Under the pieces are notes generated by a model. The model was not told the DNA's origin. It ran no database searches and worked only from the letters and a program-made list of their open reading frames with translations. This document shows positions 23,515 through 33,999 of a stretch of DNA of 64,000 nt, one piece after another. Position 1 is the stretch's first letter; the number at the start of each line of letters is the position of its first letter. Source of the DNA: Meghimatium bilineatum. Taxonomy: Eukaryota > Mollusca > Gastropoda > Stylommatophora > Philomycidae. The stretch spans positions 23,691,967-23,755,966 of the forward strand of contig CM067311.1 of assembly GCA_034231615.1 (NCBI GenBank), written 5' to 3'. The translations under genes were made by a program, and so were the position numbers.

Positions 23515-24115
23515 ATATTTTGATTATCCTCTCTGCACACCGGCCATGTCCATATGTACTCAGATCTTCGCTTTAGTAAATATCTCAGGGTATATCGGCT
23601 GATGGTTCCGGCTCTATGTTAGTTCACTGTTCTTTTAAAAATCTTTGTTAGGTGTTCTCTACGGGTCACGCCTATCCTCCTCCCAACTAGCGCATTCTCG
23701 ATATTGACTCATGCTCATTTATCTCAAAAGCATGTGATCGTGCGGACTCACGAAGAACAATGCGTATGTCTGTTCGGTCCATAGGCTGACCATCTGTTAT
23801 GGTGGCGATGCTAGATAATTGGTACTTTTTGCTCCACGCCCGCATGTCTGGAGACAACGATAAGCGTGAGTTTTTGCAGTGAGGCCCGCATTTTAGCTCT
23901 CTAATGACTCCCCCTATCCCCTACATACATCACCTGTTTTGACTTTCTGAAACATATTCATTGAGTCACTTAGTATGTACGCATGGGGATATGCTTGGAT
24001 TCCAGCCAGTTAAGTGCCTGCGTTACGGCAAACACTTCCATTGTTAGACTGCCTGTTGTTCTATTAGTCATATCGCAGTGCTAGATCTGCAAGTTTGTCG
24101 CCAACCTTCAGTCTT
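23515..24115 (-). mobile_element. Degenerate RNase H LINE copy
   Basis: Minus-strand similarity to the 28297-29046 family: the C-terminal end near 23520-23560 and upstream RNase H blocks to about 24110. Many stops. Much older than the copies with intact TSDs. Confidence 0.6.
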
Positions 24116-24312
24116 TTTCCAAGTCATGGCTACGGCATCACAGAGTTCCGTACATCTCACCAGGGGTTTATTACCACAGATTAAAAAAAGGTAACAATTG
24201 TCTACCCCCAGGTGGTGTTGTCATAGCTTTCACACTTGGCTTTGAACGTAGGGGGTTTTGTGAAGGAGGTGTAGTTACTTTCCAGAGTCAGATGTGTATA
24301 TAGGCCTTAATG

Positions 24313-24443
24313 GTTAGTGCTCGCGCGCACTAAAGAACTCGTATGGTGTGAGCACATGTCTTTACGAGAGCACCAAGGTAAATATTCTCGTAAAAAGCAT
24401 GTTCACGCACTATACGAGTTAAAAAGTGCGCACGAGCACTAAC
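24313..24443. mobile_element. 131-bp foldback MITE
   Basis: Two arms of about 58 bp, starting 'gttagtgctcgcgcgcac' and ending 'gtgcgcacgagcactaac', are near-perfect inverted repeats around a ~10-bp centre at about 24378. The whole element would fold into one hairpin. No convincing TSD was found. Confidence 0.8.
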
Positions 24444-24444
24444 G

Positions 24445-25120
24445 ATTACATGTGGACTGTGCTCGTCGCCTGAATAGGTTAAGGACCCCTTTTTACAGCT
24501 TTGCTGCGATATCGCACTAAACACCTAAAATATCAAATGACTAATGTAGAAAAAATGAGAGATTCTAATCGAGAGATTAAAAATAAGGCGCGGATAAATA
24601 AACGACCTAATCAGAAACATCATCTGCAGAAAAAAGAGTAAACACATTAAAAAAAAACCCCAGTGATAACACGCTTGATTCATATTATCTATGGACGTGT
24701 CAGGTGTGCATTGATAATGATCTGACGTCTAGAATTGTTTCCGTTAAACATCATTTAATCTTCAAATAGTCTGTAAGTACAATAACGTGTTCTTTTATAT
24801 CTAGCTAGCTAGCGACATCGACAGCTTCTTAAGCGTTTCAATAAAAACCTTCATTTTTAGAAAAATGTATGCGTATGGCATCACGATCCGTTTTTTCCTA
24901 ATGCAAGCAAGCTCGTAAATAAATGATATGGGCGGGGTTTAGGGAAAGGAAGGGATTCAGTCCCCCCTCTCCAGTTTGGAAATCAGAACACTACATTTAG
25001 TACTAATAAACACACTAAACATACTAGCAGATTCCTTCCCCCCTCCACATACCAAAATTTTAAGAAGTGATAACGAAAAAAAGGGAAAGGGGGGGGGGGC
25101 TTTTGCAGAAGAAGTATCTA
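24445..25120. other. AT-rich intronic spacer
   Basis: Contains poly-G runs (about 25090-25100) and no supported gene or element. Confidence 0.5.
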
Positions 25121-25129
25121 CAGTGTGAC

Positions 25130-25610
25130 ATATTTACAACATCTGATAGTTTACATCTAGCTGTCCACAACATTTGATAATTTACACCCGGCGGACCGCA
25201 ACATTTGATCATTTACATCCCCGCGTTTCGCAACATTTAATAATGTACACCCGAATATCTGCAACATTTGATAATTTACACCCGGCGGACCGCAACATTT
25301 GATAATTTACATCCCAGCGGTCCGCAACATTTGATAATTTTCATTCCTAGGAACCGCAACATTTGATAATTTACACCCGACGGACCGCAACATGTGCTAA
25401 TTTACATCCCGACAGTCCGCAACATCTGCTAACGACCGACAGTCCTCAACATGTGGTAATGTACGTCTCGACAGTCCGCAACACAAGGATAATTTACATC
25501 TGTCTGCAACATTTGATAATTTACATGTAACATTTGATAATTTACACCCTGACGGTCTGCAACATCTGATATTTACACCCGACAATACACAATGTCTAAC
25601 AATCGACGGT
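25130..25610. repeat. Degenerate ~31-bp minisatellite
   Basis: Repeats of 'caacatttgataatttacac' plus 'ccgacggaccg' with frequent substitutions and indels, about 14 copies. More diverged than the neighbouring 30- and 40-bp arrays. Confidence 0.88.
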
Positions 25611-25679
25611 CAAAAACAGAAAACTAACAACCAACTGCTAACAGAGAATATGCTGATTCGTAGATCTCAAGATGTTAGC

Positions 25680-25795
25680 TAATAACAATTAATCACAATA
25701 ACAATTAATCATAATAACAATTAATCATAATAACAATTAATCATAATAACAATTAATCATAATAACAATTAATTATAATAACAAGTATTAATTAG
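25680..25795. repeat. 15-16-bp repeat, about 7 copies
   Basis: Unit 'aataacaattaatcat'. Confidence 0.93.
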
Positions 25796-25804
25796 AAATA
25801 GCAG

Positions 25805-26095
25805 CCATGGTCGTGTAATGTTAAGCCGTTTGCTCGCTAACCAGCTGACTCTGGTTTCGAATCCATTGGTCATTCGTGGTCTGAAATAAAAAATGACTCC
25901 CGTGAATCGTCCAGCCAACAGGAAGTAAGGTTACTAGAGATTATGCTCTGGGAAGGCCGAGGAATTGCGTAATCGCTACTGAGCAAGTGCTGTAGATGAC
26001 GTTATTAAGCCGGTCTATAATCATCCACTGACTAGACAGTTGAGAGCAGTTATGGGAAACCCATGTGCTAGGATGGTGGTCCATAACGCATATTA
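25805..26095 (+). mobile_element. tRNA-derived SINE, family A
   Basis: The head has a B-box-like 'ggtttcgaatccattgg' preceded by an A-box-like 'taagccgtttgctcgctaac'. The body contains 'cattcgtggtctgaaataa' and 'agattatgctctgggaa'. The homologous copy is at 61275-61535. Copies are diverged from each other and probably old. Confidence 0.72.
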
Positions 26096-26334
26096 CTTTT
26101 ACCTTACCTTTTAATCTGCAAAGTTTTGGACACTTGGTTTTATTTTCGTGGATCGCATGGACACATCAAATATACCTCTTCCCTTTTCTATATTGACTTG
26201 TTTAGCCAAGCCACAGGGCTGTAGCCTACTATCAGGACCAACGCCTTGAATGTTCAGTCATGATACACAGACTTCCATCTCCTACATTTCCACATGGGGG
26301 GGGGGGGGAATAACAATTGAAGGTGTATCCTATT

Positions 26335-26440
26335 TAGGGCGTAGCCATTACCTCCGCGTTAATTTTTTGGTTGTAGTGATTTTCTATGCAATATAAATAG
26401 GTTCTGCATTGTGCCATTGCTTTCTGAACGGTACGGGTGC
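26335..26440 (+). mobile_element. SINE-B 3' portion
   Basis: 'gtagtgattttctatgcaat' and 'cattgctttctgaacggt' match, in opposite orientation, the SINE at 63597-64000. The tRNA-like head is missing. Confidence 0.65.
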
Positions 26441-26529
26441 TCAAATGCATGTGGCCGGACTTTTCCACATATAGGGCATATATACCCACTTCATGCATAT
26501 TAGCCGCCGAAGACGGATATGTGAGGATA

Positions 26530-26660
26530 TTGTCGAAAAATAAAACGGCAACAAGACGTATTTATGTTCTCTCGACTACACCATACTGTAATTCTAATAG
26601 GAAAATGATCCTACTTACTACAAGAGAGATCCGGTAGTTTTGGAACGAACGCAAAAAATG
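26530..26660 (+). mobile_element. SINE 3' module fragment
   Basis: 'atgttctctcgactacacca' then 'aattctaataggaaaatgat' and 'agagagatccggtag'. Same dispersed module as 21.4 and 40.2 kb. Confidence 0.55.
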
Positions 26661-26812
26661 CATGTTTTATGTGAGCATGACAGCAGATATTTATGTAAGG
26701 GCACACATATTTGTTGTGTATGCATGTTTGTTAAAATCACAACATAAATAGAATGCATATTCGGTATAGTAATACACTATACAAAAAAAAAACAACCTTT
26801 GGCACAACCTAC

Positions 26813-27182
26813 CTAAGTCTATAAGAAAATCTACGTCCGTCGTTTCTGCTGGCACTTTCTCAAAATCAACAGCACAGCTACTTAACATTGCATCACCACA
26901 AGTATTGTTAGTGTAGTCAACAGTTTCTCTGCTGTAGTCGCTGTGTGTTGGCAGACCGTACTCCTGGTTACTCATGTGTGTCTTTAACACGTAATCGTGG
27001 TCCGGGTGTATTGCTGAAAGTGCATACGATGATCCTTGCACTGATCCCTTTCGTGACAACGGTGACAGCAGCGTTGATAATACAGACGTTGTTTTAGAAG
27101 GTTGTAGAATTGGCGCGAAGTGTGAAGAAAATGTCATAATATCCAGTGGGTCGAAGATAGTGTTGACACCGGGTGGAGCCAT
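26813..27182 (-). CDS. Host gene, first coding exon (residues 1-124)
   Basis: Starts at ATG 27182-27180 ('MAPPGVNTIFDPLDIMTFSS'). An in-frame TAA seven codons above the upstream TTG, with no splice acceptor between, supports this as the true start. Nothing upstream in this frame is an alternative ATG. The exon encodes 123 full codons plus one base, ends '...TDVDFLIDL', and is followed by donor G|GTAGGT. Composition is Ser/Thr/Pro-rich with a basic island ('PLSRKGS') and no signal peptide or transmembrane segment. Joined to 16640-17940 it gives a 556-aa protein. The junction itself forms an acidic-hydrophobic motif, 'DFLIDLDDLNFGLDGLD'. I do not recognise the family. An activator-type nuclear protein is my best guess, held weakly. 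Confidence 0.72.
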
Positions 27183-27418
27183 TAAAGATGTGTCGTCACA
27201 CGACAAAATTGTAACGAGATATTACTCATACCACGAATATGATGAAATTGGCGCAGCGTTCATCAGTCGTGCAGAAATGTGCGCAATTGATTTCTTGGGC
27301 TGGAAACTTCTTAGATCTAGCCTTGTTGTGTCTGGGTGAACTCAAAACATTTATAAGTTTTCTCGTTCAAAAAATGTATGTTTCTTATCAAAAACGATTA
27401 TTCGTTATAACAGACTCC

Positions 27419-27424
27419 TTTATA
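27419..27424 (-). promoter_or_regulatory. Candidate TATA box
   Basis: TATAAA followed by G on the minus strand, about 237 nt before the ATG at 27182. That spacing would allow a ~200-nt 5' UTR. Such motifs are common in AT-rich DNA, so this is tentative. Confidence 0.3.
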
Positions 27425-27429
27425 AATGT

Positions 27430-28245
27430 AATCTTTAGTTAACACTGCCTCAATACGGTCTGTAGTTTTTACTGTATATAACTGACTCGGTATGTATTTT
27501 CCAGTTAATAGTTATTTCAGCGCGTTACATTCACATTTATCATTTACAGTCACTTTATATCTTCCCGCGGATAATTCCGTACAGAAAGCGCGCTCGTTTC
27601 ACAAGTGGCAAGGTATTTATATACTACCAGCGATAGCTTACCCACTCTCATCCAGCTGTTGCAATATTGTGTACGTCCTCTTTACCTCGGTCACAGGCAT
27701 GCGTTATAGTTTCCTGATCCAATTTTCATAATTTATTTTTTAAAGCCTCTTATCTCTGGAGACTTGCCAAACGAAACTTGCGTCCCTTGACATTGGGATT
27801 GTTTCGCCTTGTATCTTAGGGCGTGGTCCAAACCGCTATTGATAATTTGGGACAATATGATAGAGAGAGGTGTAGATTAAGTATTTTGTTTATCAGTAAC
27901 TGCGTTCTGTGGTCTATTTAATCACTGTTAGGGGGTGGCCTACATGCAACGTGTAAGTCAGGCGATAGATTGGCGGGCAAGTTTAGAATGACTGTTGGTG
28001 AAATGACGAAACACCACTCCGGACAAGCTCACAGGAGATATGTCTTGCCCAGTAAATATCAATGGTTATATGCATGTCGAAGGTTCCAATCGTTCGATGG
28101 TTAAACCGAGTGCCTTGTCAATTATAAGTCACGTGAACACATCCGGGATCATTATTCCGTGTCGATATTTTAGTTTCCCCCGTTTTTTTTATTGGCTGTC
28201 GACACAAACTATTGGACTACACCAAGTGACTGACCAGTGAACCTC
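27430..28245. other. Upstream region of the host gene
   Basis: No open frame with coding character and no repeat recognised. It includes GC-richer patches near 27570-27600 ('cagaaagcgcgctcg') that could be promoter sequence. Confidence 0.4.
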
Positions 28246-29125
28246 AGGACATTACACACTATGTCCCGCCATTTCCAAGTTACACACTCTGTCCTTCATT
28301 TGTCATATTAAACTTATCGGAGGTACTCGCTCTGATTGGTGAGAATTCCAAGGAAGGTGATATGATTATATATACAGATGGGTCGGTTGAGGGACACATC
28401 ACGAGTGCCTGGAACTTCACGGCTCAAAGGTGGGGGAAACCATCAGAGAGGAAAGTGGTGTATTCGTTCGGACGATAAGCAGCATGACAATGGAGATTTT
28501 GGCAGTAACCAAAGCTTTGAAATGGGTGTGCAGACTGTCTTAAGCATGCCTGTATACTCAGTGACTCCATGAACATGATTGTCAAAGGTCAGGCAGAGTA
28601 CGTTCGTGAACAGTGGCTGGATGCAGTGAATAATTCCTGTGTGCGTAGAATGACTTTTATTTTTGTGCCAGGATATGCGGGGGTCCGGGATAATGAGAGA
28701 GCGGATAGGTTGGCCACCCACGCTGCTACTACGGCTGTTGGTGGACCAATGGATCTGGCACACATTTTGAATGTCATACGGGAAAACGCACGAACAAATG
28801 ATTGTACAAGGGACGAAGACTCATCGTCATGACTAGATGTTCCATGACTAGAATACGGGAGCTTGGTTTGAAATGTGGTGTCGCTAGAAAGGAGCGGTTT
28901 CGTGGGTGAGAAAGAATGATGGTCAATAAACTGCGTACTGGGACAGTCAGCCAGCGTGTAATGGCGGCTACACTCAAGGAGAGATCTGAACACCTATGGA
29001 CGTGTCCGGAATGCAATTACGATGATCCAACGACTAACTAACTAAGTAAATTTTCCCCTCATTTGCCAAATTATACACTCTGCCCCTCATTTGCCAAATT
29101 ACACACTCTGTCCCTTATTTGCCAC
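28246..29125. repeat. Eroded ~33-bp repeat surrounding a LINE insertion
   Basis: 'acacactatgtcccgcc', 'ttacacactctgtccttcat' (left) and 'ttacacactctgtcccttat' (right, after 29050) are copies of one short unit. The LINE at 28297-29046 sits between them, so it landed inside this small array. Confidence 0.7.
28297..29046 (+). mobile_element. RNase H LINE 3' part with (CTAA)n tail, frameshifted
   Basis: All RNase H blocks are visible in shifting frames: 'MIIYTDGSVEGH' (first Asp), 'MTMEILAVTKALKWV' (Glu), 'SDSMNMIVKG' (second Asp) and 'FVPGYAGVRDNERADRLA'. Then comes 'MVNKLRTGTVSQRVMAA', a Cys-containing 'HLWTCPECN' end and 'taactaactaag'. At least two frameshifts make it a dead copy. Sister of 8228-8760. 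Confidence 0.88.
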
Positions 29126-29129
29126 ATTA

Positions 29130-29760
29130 ATAAAAGGTAATACTGCAAGTAAAACTGTATGAAAATAGTAATTACGTAGAAAACAGGTGATGAAGTTTTA
29201 TTATACGACAACTAACACACTATCACTATCGGAAGCTCACATGAAATAACATGCACAGCGGAAAACAAGCTATAATCATACAGATAACAATATTATTTCA
29301 ATATAATTTGATTATTTCACGTGTATTGTTATTTGAAACTTTTGAAACTTGTATAATGTTATACAATTTCTCTTATAGTTTGCACATCTTTCATATCGTC
29401 AGAGAAGTCTCTCATCATTAGCAGACGACTCGATGCTAAACCAACGTGGCTAATGCAATTGTAGATTTCTGTTTACTGTGCTTGACAGCTACAGGGACAG
29501 ATGATGTACGTTTGTTGCAAACTCGAGGACTGCTACATCTAGAAAAGATATACTTTCACGGTCACCCAATGACCTTATGTTACTATAATGATGGACGCAC
29601 TGAGTGGAAATAGAAATCGACACTGCCAGCGCACGCATATAAAAATCGGCACCAAAAATCTAACTCCAATCCCCCACCCCTTGTGACTCCAATCCCCCTC
29701 CAACAACTAACTAACCCTCCCCACTTCCCAAAAAACTAAAATACGCTCTAAACTATATAC
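29130..29760. other. AT-rich spacer
   Basis: Nothing supported. A C-rich stretch of short direct repeats ('tccaatccccc') lies at 29665-29715. Confidence 0.5.
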
Positions 29761-29767
29761 CCCAACT

Positions 29768-29937
29768 CAGGGCCGGCCCTAACAATTGCGGGACCCAATG
29801 CGAAACGGATTGCGCGGGGCCCAGTCTGGGTAGGGAAGAGGATAATAAAATAAATTATAATATTAATTTATGGGCCTATGAAGTGCGGGGCCCATTGCGG
29901 CCGCATAGGTTGCAATGGCCTAAGACCGGCCCTCCGG
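29768..29937. mobile_element. 170-bp GC-rich hAT-like MITE
   Basis: Starts 'cagggccggccctaac' and ends 'taagaccggccctccgg', imperfect terminal inverted repeats. Flanked by 'cccaact' at 29761-29767 and 29938-29944 (the eighth base differs: c versus g). CAGGGxxGG-type ends with 8-bp TSDs are typical of hAT. Its GC content stands out against AT-rich flanks. Confidence 0.75.
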
Positions 29938-30074
29938 CCCAACTGCGCTGGAATAAAACGACACAATAACTATAATAATTTTGTTAACACTGCTTATCTC
30001 TTCCTATTTAGTTTCGTACACTAACTCCGGTTACATTTCTTATGAGACTATATTTCGTTCCGTTAAAAAAGGCC

Positions 30075-30180
30075 ACATCTGTCTAACATGAACCCTATCA
30101 GCCGTTATGCCCTGAGAGATTTACTAAATCGGAAATATGAACACATATGGACATGTCCAGTGTGCGAAATGGATAATCAT
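30075..30180 (+). mobile_element. RNase H LINE C-terminal scrap
   Basis: Frame reads 'ISRYALRDLLNRKYEHIWTC', then 'PVCEMDN'. The same end occurs at 36280-36365 ('ISRYNMKDLM'). It directly abuts the LINE fragment at 30176-30565. Confidence 0.65.
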
Positions 30181-30565
30181 CATCAAGTGCCGTCTTCACA
30201 AACGAAGATTGGCTGCAACATACCTCCAACATTCCCTGTCTTTTGTGTTGGTGGTGTACTCTGCTAGACTCTAACGTGCCCATTTAGTGATGTTATTCTC
30301 CCCCATGTATCTCTGTCTACCTCTTGATCGCCTCCTTTCGACTTTACTCTCAAGTAAGGTCTGCAATCAGGTGTCATGTCTTTTAATGTGTTCACAATAT
30401 TTCATTTGCTTGATCTTTATTTCCTTTAATAATTCTTTATTCATATTAAATGTTGTTAGAAACTCTTTGTTTTCTTCTCTTTCCGTGATGTTCTCTCTAT
30501 TCGTCTATATATCCACATCTCAAAAGCATCAATTATGTCTTCTAATTGTTTGTTTATTACCAATC
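30176..30565 (-). mobile_element. LINE-1T family copy 3 (diverged)
   Basis: Minus-strand homolog of the 32061-32649 element with 'catcatcaagtgccgtct' at its 3' end. The sequence carries many substitutions relative to the two TSD-flanked copies. Confidence 0.8.
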
Positions 30566-30589
30566 AACATAGGCCTATCTATAATTATA

Positions 30590-30985
30590 ACATCTATATC
30601 CTGTTCCAAACTTATGGGTGTTACATGGATTTATTTCCTACAACATGCTGGAGTTTTCTAAAACGATAGAGCAGGTAGGCGTACATTGATATGCACCTAT
30701 AGCAGGTGAATTGAGAATGGAGACATTTTGCGGTTGCTTAGCGAACTACTGTTGAATGTAGACATTACTATAAGTGACGCATCTAGGATACAATTAGGAG
30801 AATTTGGTATTCTATATGGTACGTGTTAGGGCTGGGCATCTCAGGGGTATAATAAGGAGTGTGTTAAACTAGTCAGCCGCGGGTACAATCAGCAGTCCCT
30901 ATGCATACTCTTCAATATTTTCTTGAGGAGACTCGGCACTTATGAGTCTGTCTGGGGTGCAGTGACGTCAGCTCCTAATCAATAA
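30590..30985 (+). mobile_element. RNase H LINE remnant
   Basis: Reads 'GVTWIYFLQHAGVF', a stop, then 'NDRAG', a decayed last RNase H block. It continues to a 'RRLGTYESVWGA' end. Heavily mutated. Confidence 0.55.
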
Positions 30986-31404
30986 TCGATCGATAAGAAA
31001 TACAATACATTAATTGAATAACTATATTCTTTGTTATTCAACTGTGTATTTATAAATAGACTACGATCAAAGGTTAGTCAATGAATGATCTCATGTCAGT
31101 TGTGAAATGCGATTGAGAAATACACAAGATCGAACTGGTGAGTCACAAACAGGAACACGTGATTATTGAATTACTAAGGGTTTCTCCACATTACGTTTTC
31201 TGTTCTATTCTTAGCTCGTTCTATATTTTAGCGTTCAGTAAAAAGTTCTATATAATTTTTATTTAAACTCTGCCGTTTCATGAAAAATAAAGATAAAACT
31301 AGGCCACCGCTATATGATAGAAAATTAAATACAATTATTGAAGTGTTTGAGGTCTGTAATGATAACGTAGGTTTTTTTAAAATTGACAATAGACAGTAAA
31401 ATAG

Positions 31405-31480
31405 ATGAGTGTTTCCCAACCATAAAGACGCGGCCCCTGGGTCGGCAACATGTCTGCCGGACCGCGATAGCTTCTCATTA
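31405..31480 (+). mobile_element. Possible hAT-family terminus
   Basis: 'gtgtttcccaaccataaag' with 'cggcccctgggtcggcaac' and 'ccggaccgcgatagc' resembles the ends of Charlie-like hAT elements. The partner terminus was not found. Confidence 0.35.
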
Positions 31481-31850
31481 AATAATAAGTTATGTATGTG
31501 TAGGCCTATATATGTACTTGTGATAATTATATATTTGTACATTAGCTGCAACCTATTGTTTTTGTTGTCCATTGTGTTTGTAGTTATTATATTTATTTAT
31601 ATTATATTAAAATATGTTTTTACATTTATATTTGTGTCTATATTTGTTGTTTTCTTATTATATTTTTTATCAGACGAAGTTTTTATATCGAAACGTCAAC
31701 CGCTTTCGTCCTTATTCATTGCATTATAGACCCTATTTTTCACATCTTTTTATTCGTAGTGGTAGGCATTTGCAACACGTTTACCTATTCACTAATAATA
31801 TTTATGAGTTTATAGAGTGTGTATTGATTGGGTCCTGATCATATACAGAT
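31480..31850 (+). mobile_element. AT-rich retroelement-like segment with GACGAAG/CGAAACGTC motif
   Basis: Long T-rich run followed by 'cagacgaagtttttatatcg' and 'aaacgtc' near 31671-31697. Equivalent T-rich tract plus motif pairs occur near 43078 and 62231. Such motifs occur near ends of Penelope-like and some other retroelements. No RT frame is visible. Confidence 0.4.
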
Positions 31851-32060
31851 TTGTTTTACCTGGCCGCGATCTCACCAATTTTGAGAAGCACGGACGTAGA
31901 TAACTTATTTGATTGCGTATGTTCGTGACGAGATGTGTGCCAAGTGATTGTTTGTAGTTTGTGATACACTATTCTTCCACGTTGACTTCAAATTTGAGAA
32001 TATTTCCCATGATTCTATTATTAGTGTATGGTTTTTTTAATGCGCAGTAGTGATAATAAC

Positions 32061-32649
32061 AGTATCAATATCTTGGACACATAGTCACAAATGATGGCAG
32101 ATTTGAAACAGAAGTTAAAAGGAGAATAGGAATGGCTAAAAGTACCTTCAATGACATGAGGAAATTATTAATATCTAAACAAATTACAAACAAGTTAAAA
32201 ATGAGAATTATAAAATGCTACATCTATTCCATATTAATGTATGGCTCAGAAACATGGACACTAAATAAACAATTAGAAGACGAAATTGATGCCTTTGAGA
32301 TGTGGGTATATAGAAGAATAGGGAGAACATCATGGAAAGAGAAGAAAACAAATAAAGAGGTGCTAAAAACACTTAATATGAAGAAAGAACTACTAAGAGA
32401 AATAAAGATCAGGCAAATAAAATACTGTGGACACATTAAAAGACATGACACCCTATTGAAGACCTTACTTGAGGGTAAAGTCAAAGGGACGCGAGCAAGA
32501 GGTAGGCAGAGATACAAGTGGGAGAGTAACATTACACGATGGACAGGTTACAGTCTAGCAGAGTGCACCACCAAGACAAGAGACAGGAGATGTTGGAGAT
32601 ACGTTGCAGCCAACCTTCGTTGCGGAGACGGCACTTGATGATGATGATG
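32061..32649 (+). mobile_element. LINE-1T copy 1: 589-bp insertion with 12-bp TSD
   Basis: Flanked by 'agtgataataac' at 32049-32060 and 32650-32661. An open frame of 168 codons (32132-32638) covers the post-RT C-terminal domain: 'ILMYGSETWTLNKQLED', 'RRIGRTSWKEKKTNKEVLK', 'YCGHIKRHDTLLKTLLEGK', 'RARGRQRYKWESNITRW' and 'RDRRCWRYVAA'. The stop is followed by the 3' tail 'tgatgatgatgatg'. It is 5'-truncated, lacking the RT catalytic core. The open frame is coding relic, not a functional gene. Confidence 0.93.
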
Positions 32650-33107
32650 AGTGATAATAACCATCAATGGCCGGCGATATTGACAACAGTTTCAAACTTG
32701 TTTTGTTGCAACGCTATTATTTGTGGAGATTGCTGAAAAGTTCCATCCTAGCATAGAATTCCCATGCCACACTTGGGACACGTAGAATCAGAATTGAGTA
32801 CGTTTTTGAATCACGTTTTCTCTGTGCTTCTAAGATTCAATGGGTTTTTTTTTTTAGATGCAAGCACATTTGCTGGTGTAGCAGTGACCTACACTGGGCG
32901 ATTCTGAGCGACAGACTACCAGGTTGAAGGTCTTTATTGACACTTTATTGTAGAATGTCTGAACTGTTGCTTGAGCTGTATTTGTATTAAAATGAGTAAA
33001 AGTTACGCTATTCGTCAACATAACTCTCTCGTCCTGGTATGTTTGACCAGAGTGGTAACGCAAAGTCTGGAAAGACTGGAAAATAGTTCAGGATACAGTA
33101 AGTAACT

Positions 33108-33656
33108 CATCATCATCATCAAGTGCCGTCTCCGCAACGAAGGTTGGCTGCAACGTATCTCCAACATCTCCTGTCTCTTGTCTTGATGGTGCACTCTGCT
33201 AGACTGTAACCTGTCCATCGTGTAATGTTACTCTCCCACTTGTATCTCTGCCTACCTCTTGCTCGCTTCCCTTTGACTTTACCCTCAAGTAAGGTCTTCA
33301 ATAGGGTGTCATGTCTTTTAATGTGTCCAAAGTATTTTATTTGCCTGATCTTTATTTCTCTTAGTAGTTCTTTCTTCATATTAAGTGTCTTTAGCACCTC
33401 TTTATTTGTTTTCTTCTCTTTCCATGATGTTCTCCTTATTCTTCTATAGACCCACATCTCAAAGGCATCAATTTTGTCTTCTAATTGTTTATTTAGTGTC
33501 CATGTTTCTGAGCCATACATTAATATGGAATAGATGTAGCATTTTATAATTCTCATTTTTAACTTGTTTGTAATTTGTTTAGATATTAATAATTTCCTCA
33601 TGTCATTGAAGGTACTTTTAGCCATTCCTATTCTCCTTTTAACTTCTGTTTCACTG
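33108..33656 (-). mobile_element. LINE-1T copy 2: 549-bp insertion with 7-bp TSD
   Basis: Flanked by 'agtaact' at 33101-33107 and 33657-33663. Inverted relative to copy 1 and about 97% identical by eye. Its 168-codon frame (33625-33119) is also open. The 5' truncation point differs from copy 1 by about 40 bp, so they are independent insertions rather than a duplication. Confidence 0.92.
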
Positions 33657-33799
33657 AGTAACTAGGGCGTTCTAATTGCCTCGTCATGCTCTATGCGGTC
33701 CACGCCACTGCGATGAGAATCAACTTTTTACCCATTGTGACAGCTAGTGGCATCATCCGCATAGCTCATCAAGACCAATCTTCACATGCTTGGGTAAGC

Positions 33800-33905
33800 A
33801 GACTCTTCCTCTTCCTCTTCTTGTTTCGTTCGTCTGGAACGTGTCTATATTTGAAGTTTTGTTTCTTCTATAAACTTGACTGTGTTTTATAACTCAAACA
33901 GAGGT
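33800..33905 (-). mobile_element. RNase H LINE 3'-end scrap
   Basis: 'tgtttcgttcgtctggaacg' and 'cttctataaacttgactgtg' match the 3' end of the 44230-45085 copy on the minus strand, with the CTT-rich tail on the left. Confidence 0.65.
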
Positions 33906-33999
33906 CCAGGCAATAGGTGGATCCTAACTGCAACGATCGTAATTATGACGGTCTCACTTCAATTCGGTTGTGTCTGTCAGTCGAGGTCTTCTCCCAGAT

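Larger units (their letters stand above)
17941..26812 (-). other. 8.9-kb intron of the host gene
   Basis: Donor 'ttag|gtaggt' at 26812 and acceptor 'atttacag|at' at 17941, both canonical GT-AG on the minus strand. The intron contains 30-bp, 31-bp and 40-bp arrays, a foldback MITE, RNase H LINE debris and a tRNA-derived SINE. The splice pair is inferred from phase and sequence, not from transcripts. Confidence 0.65.
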
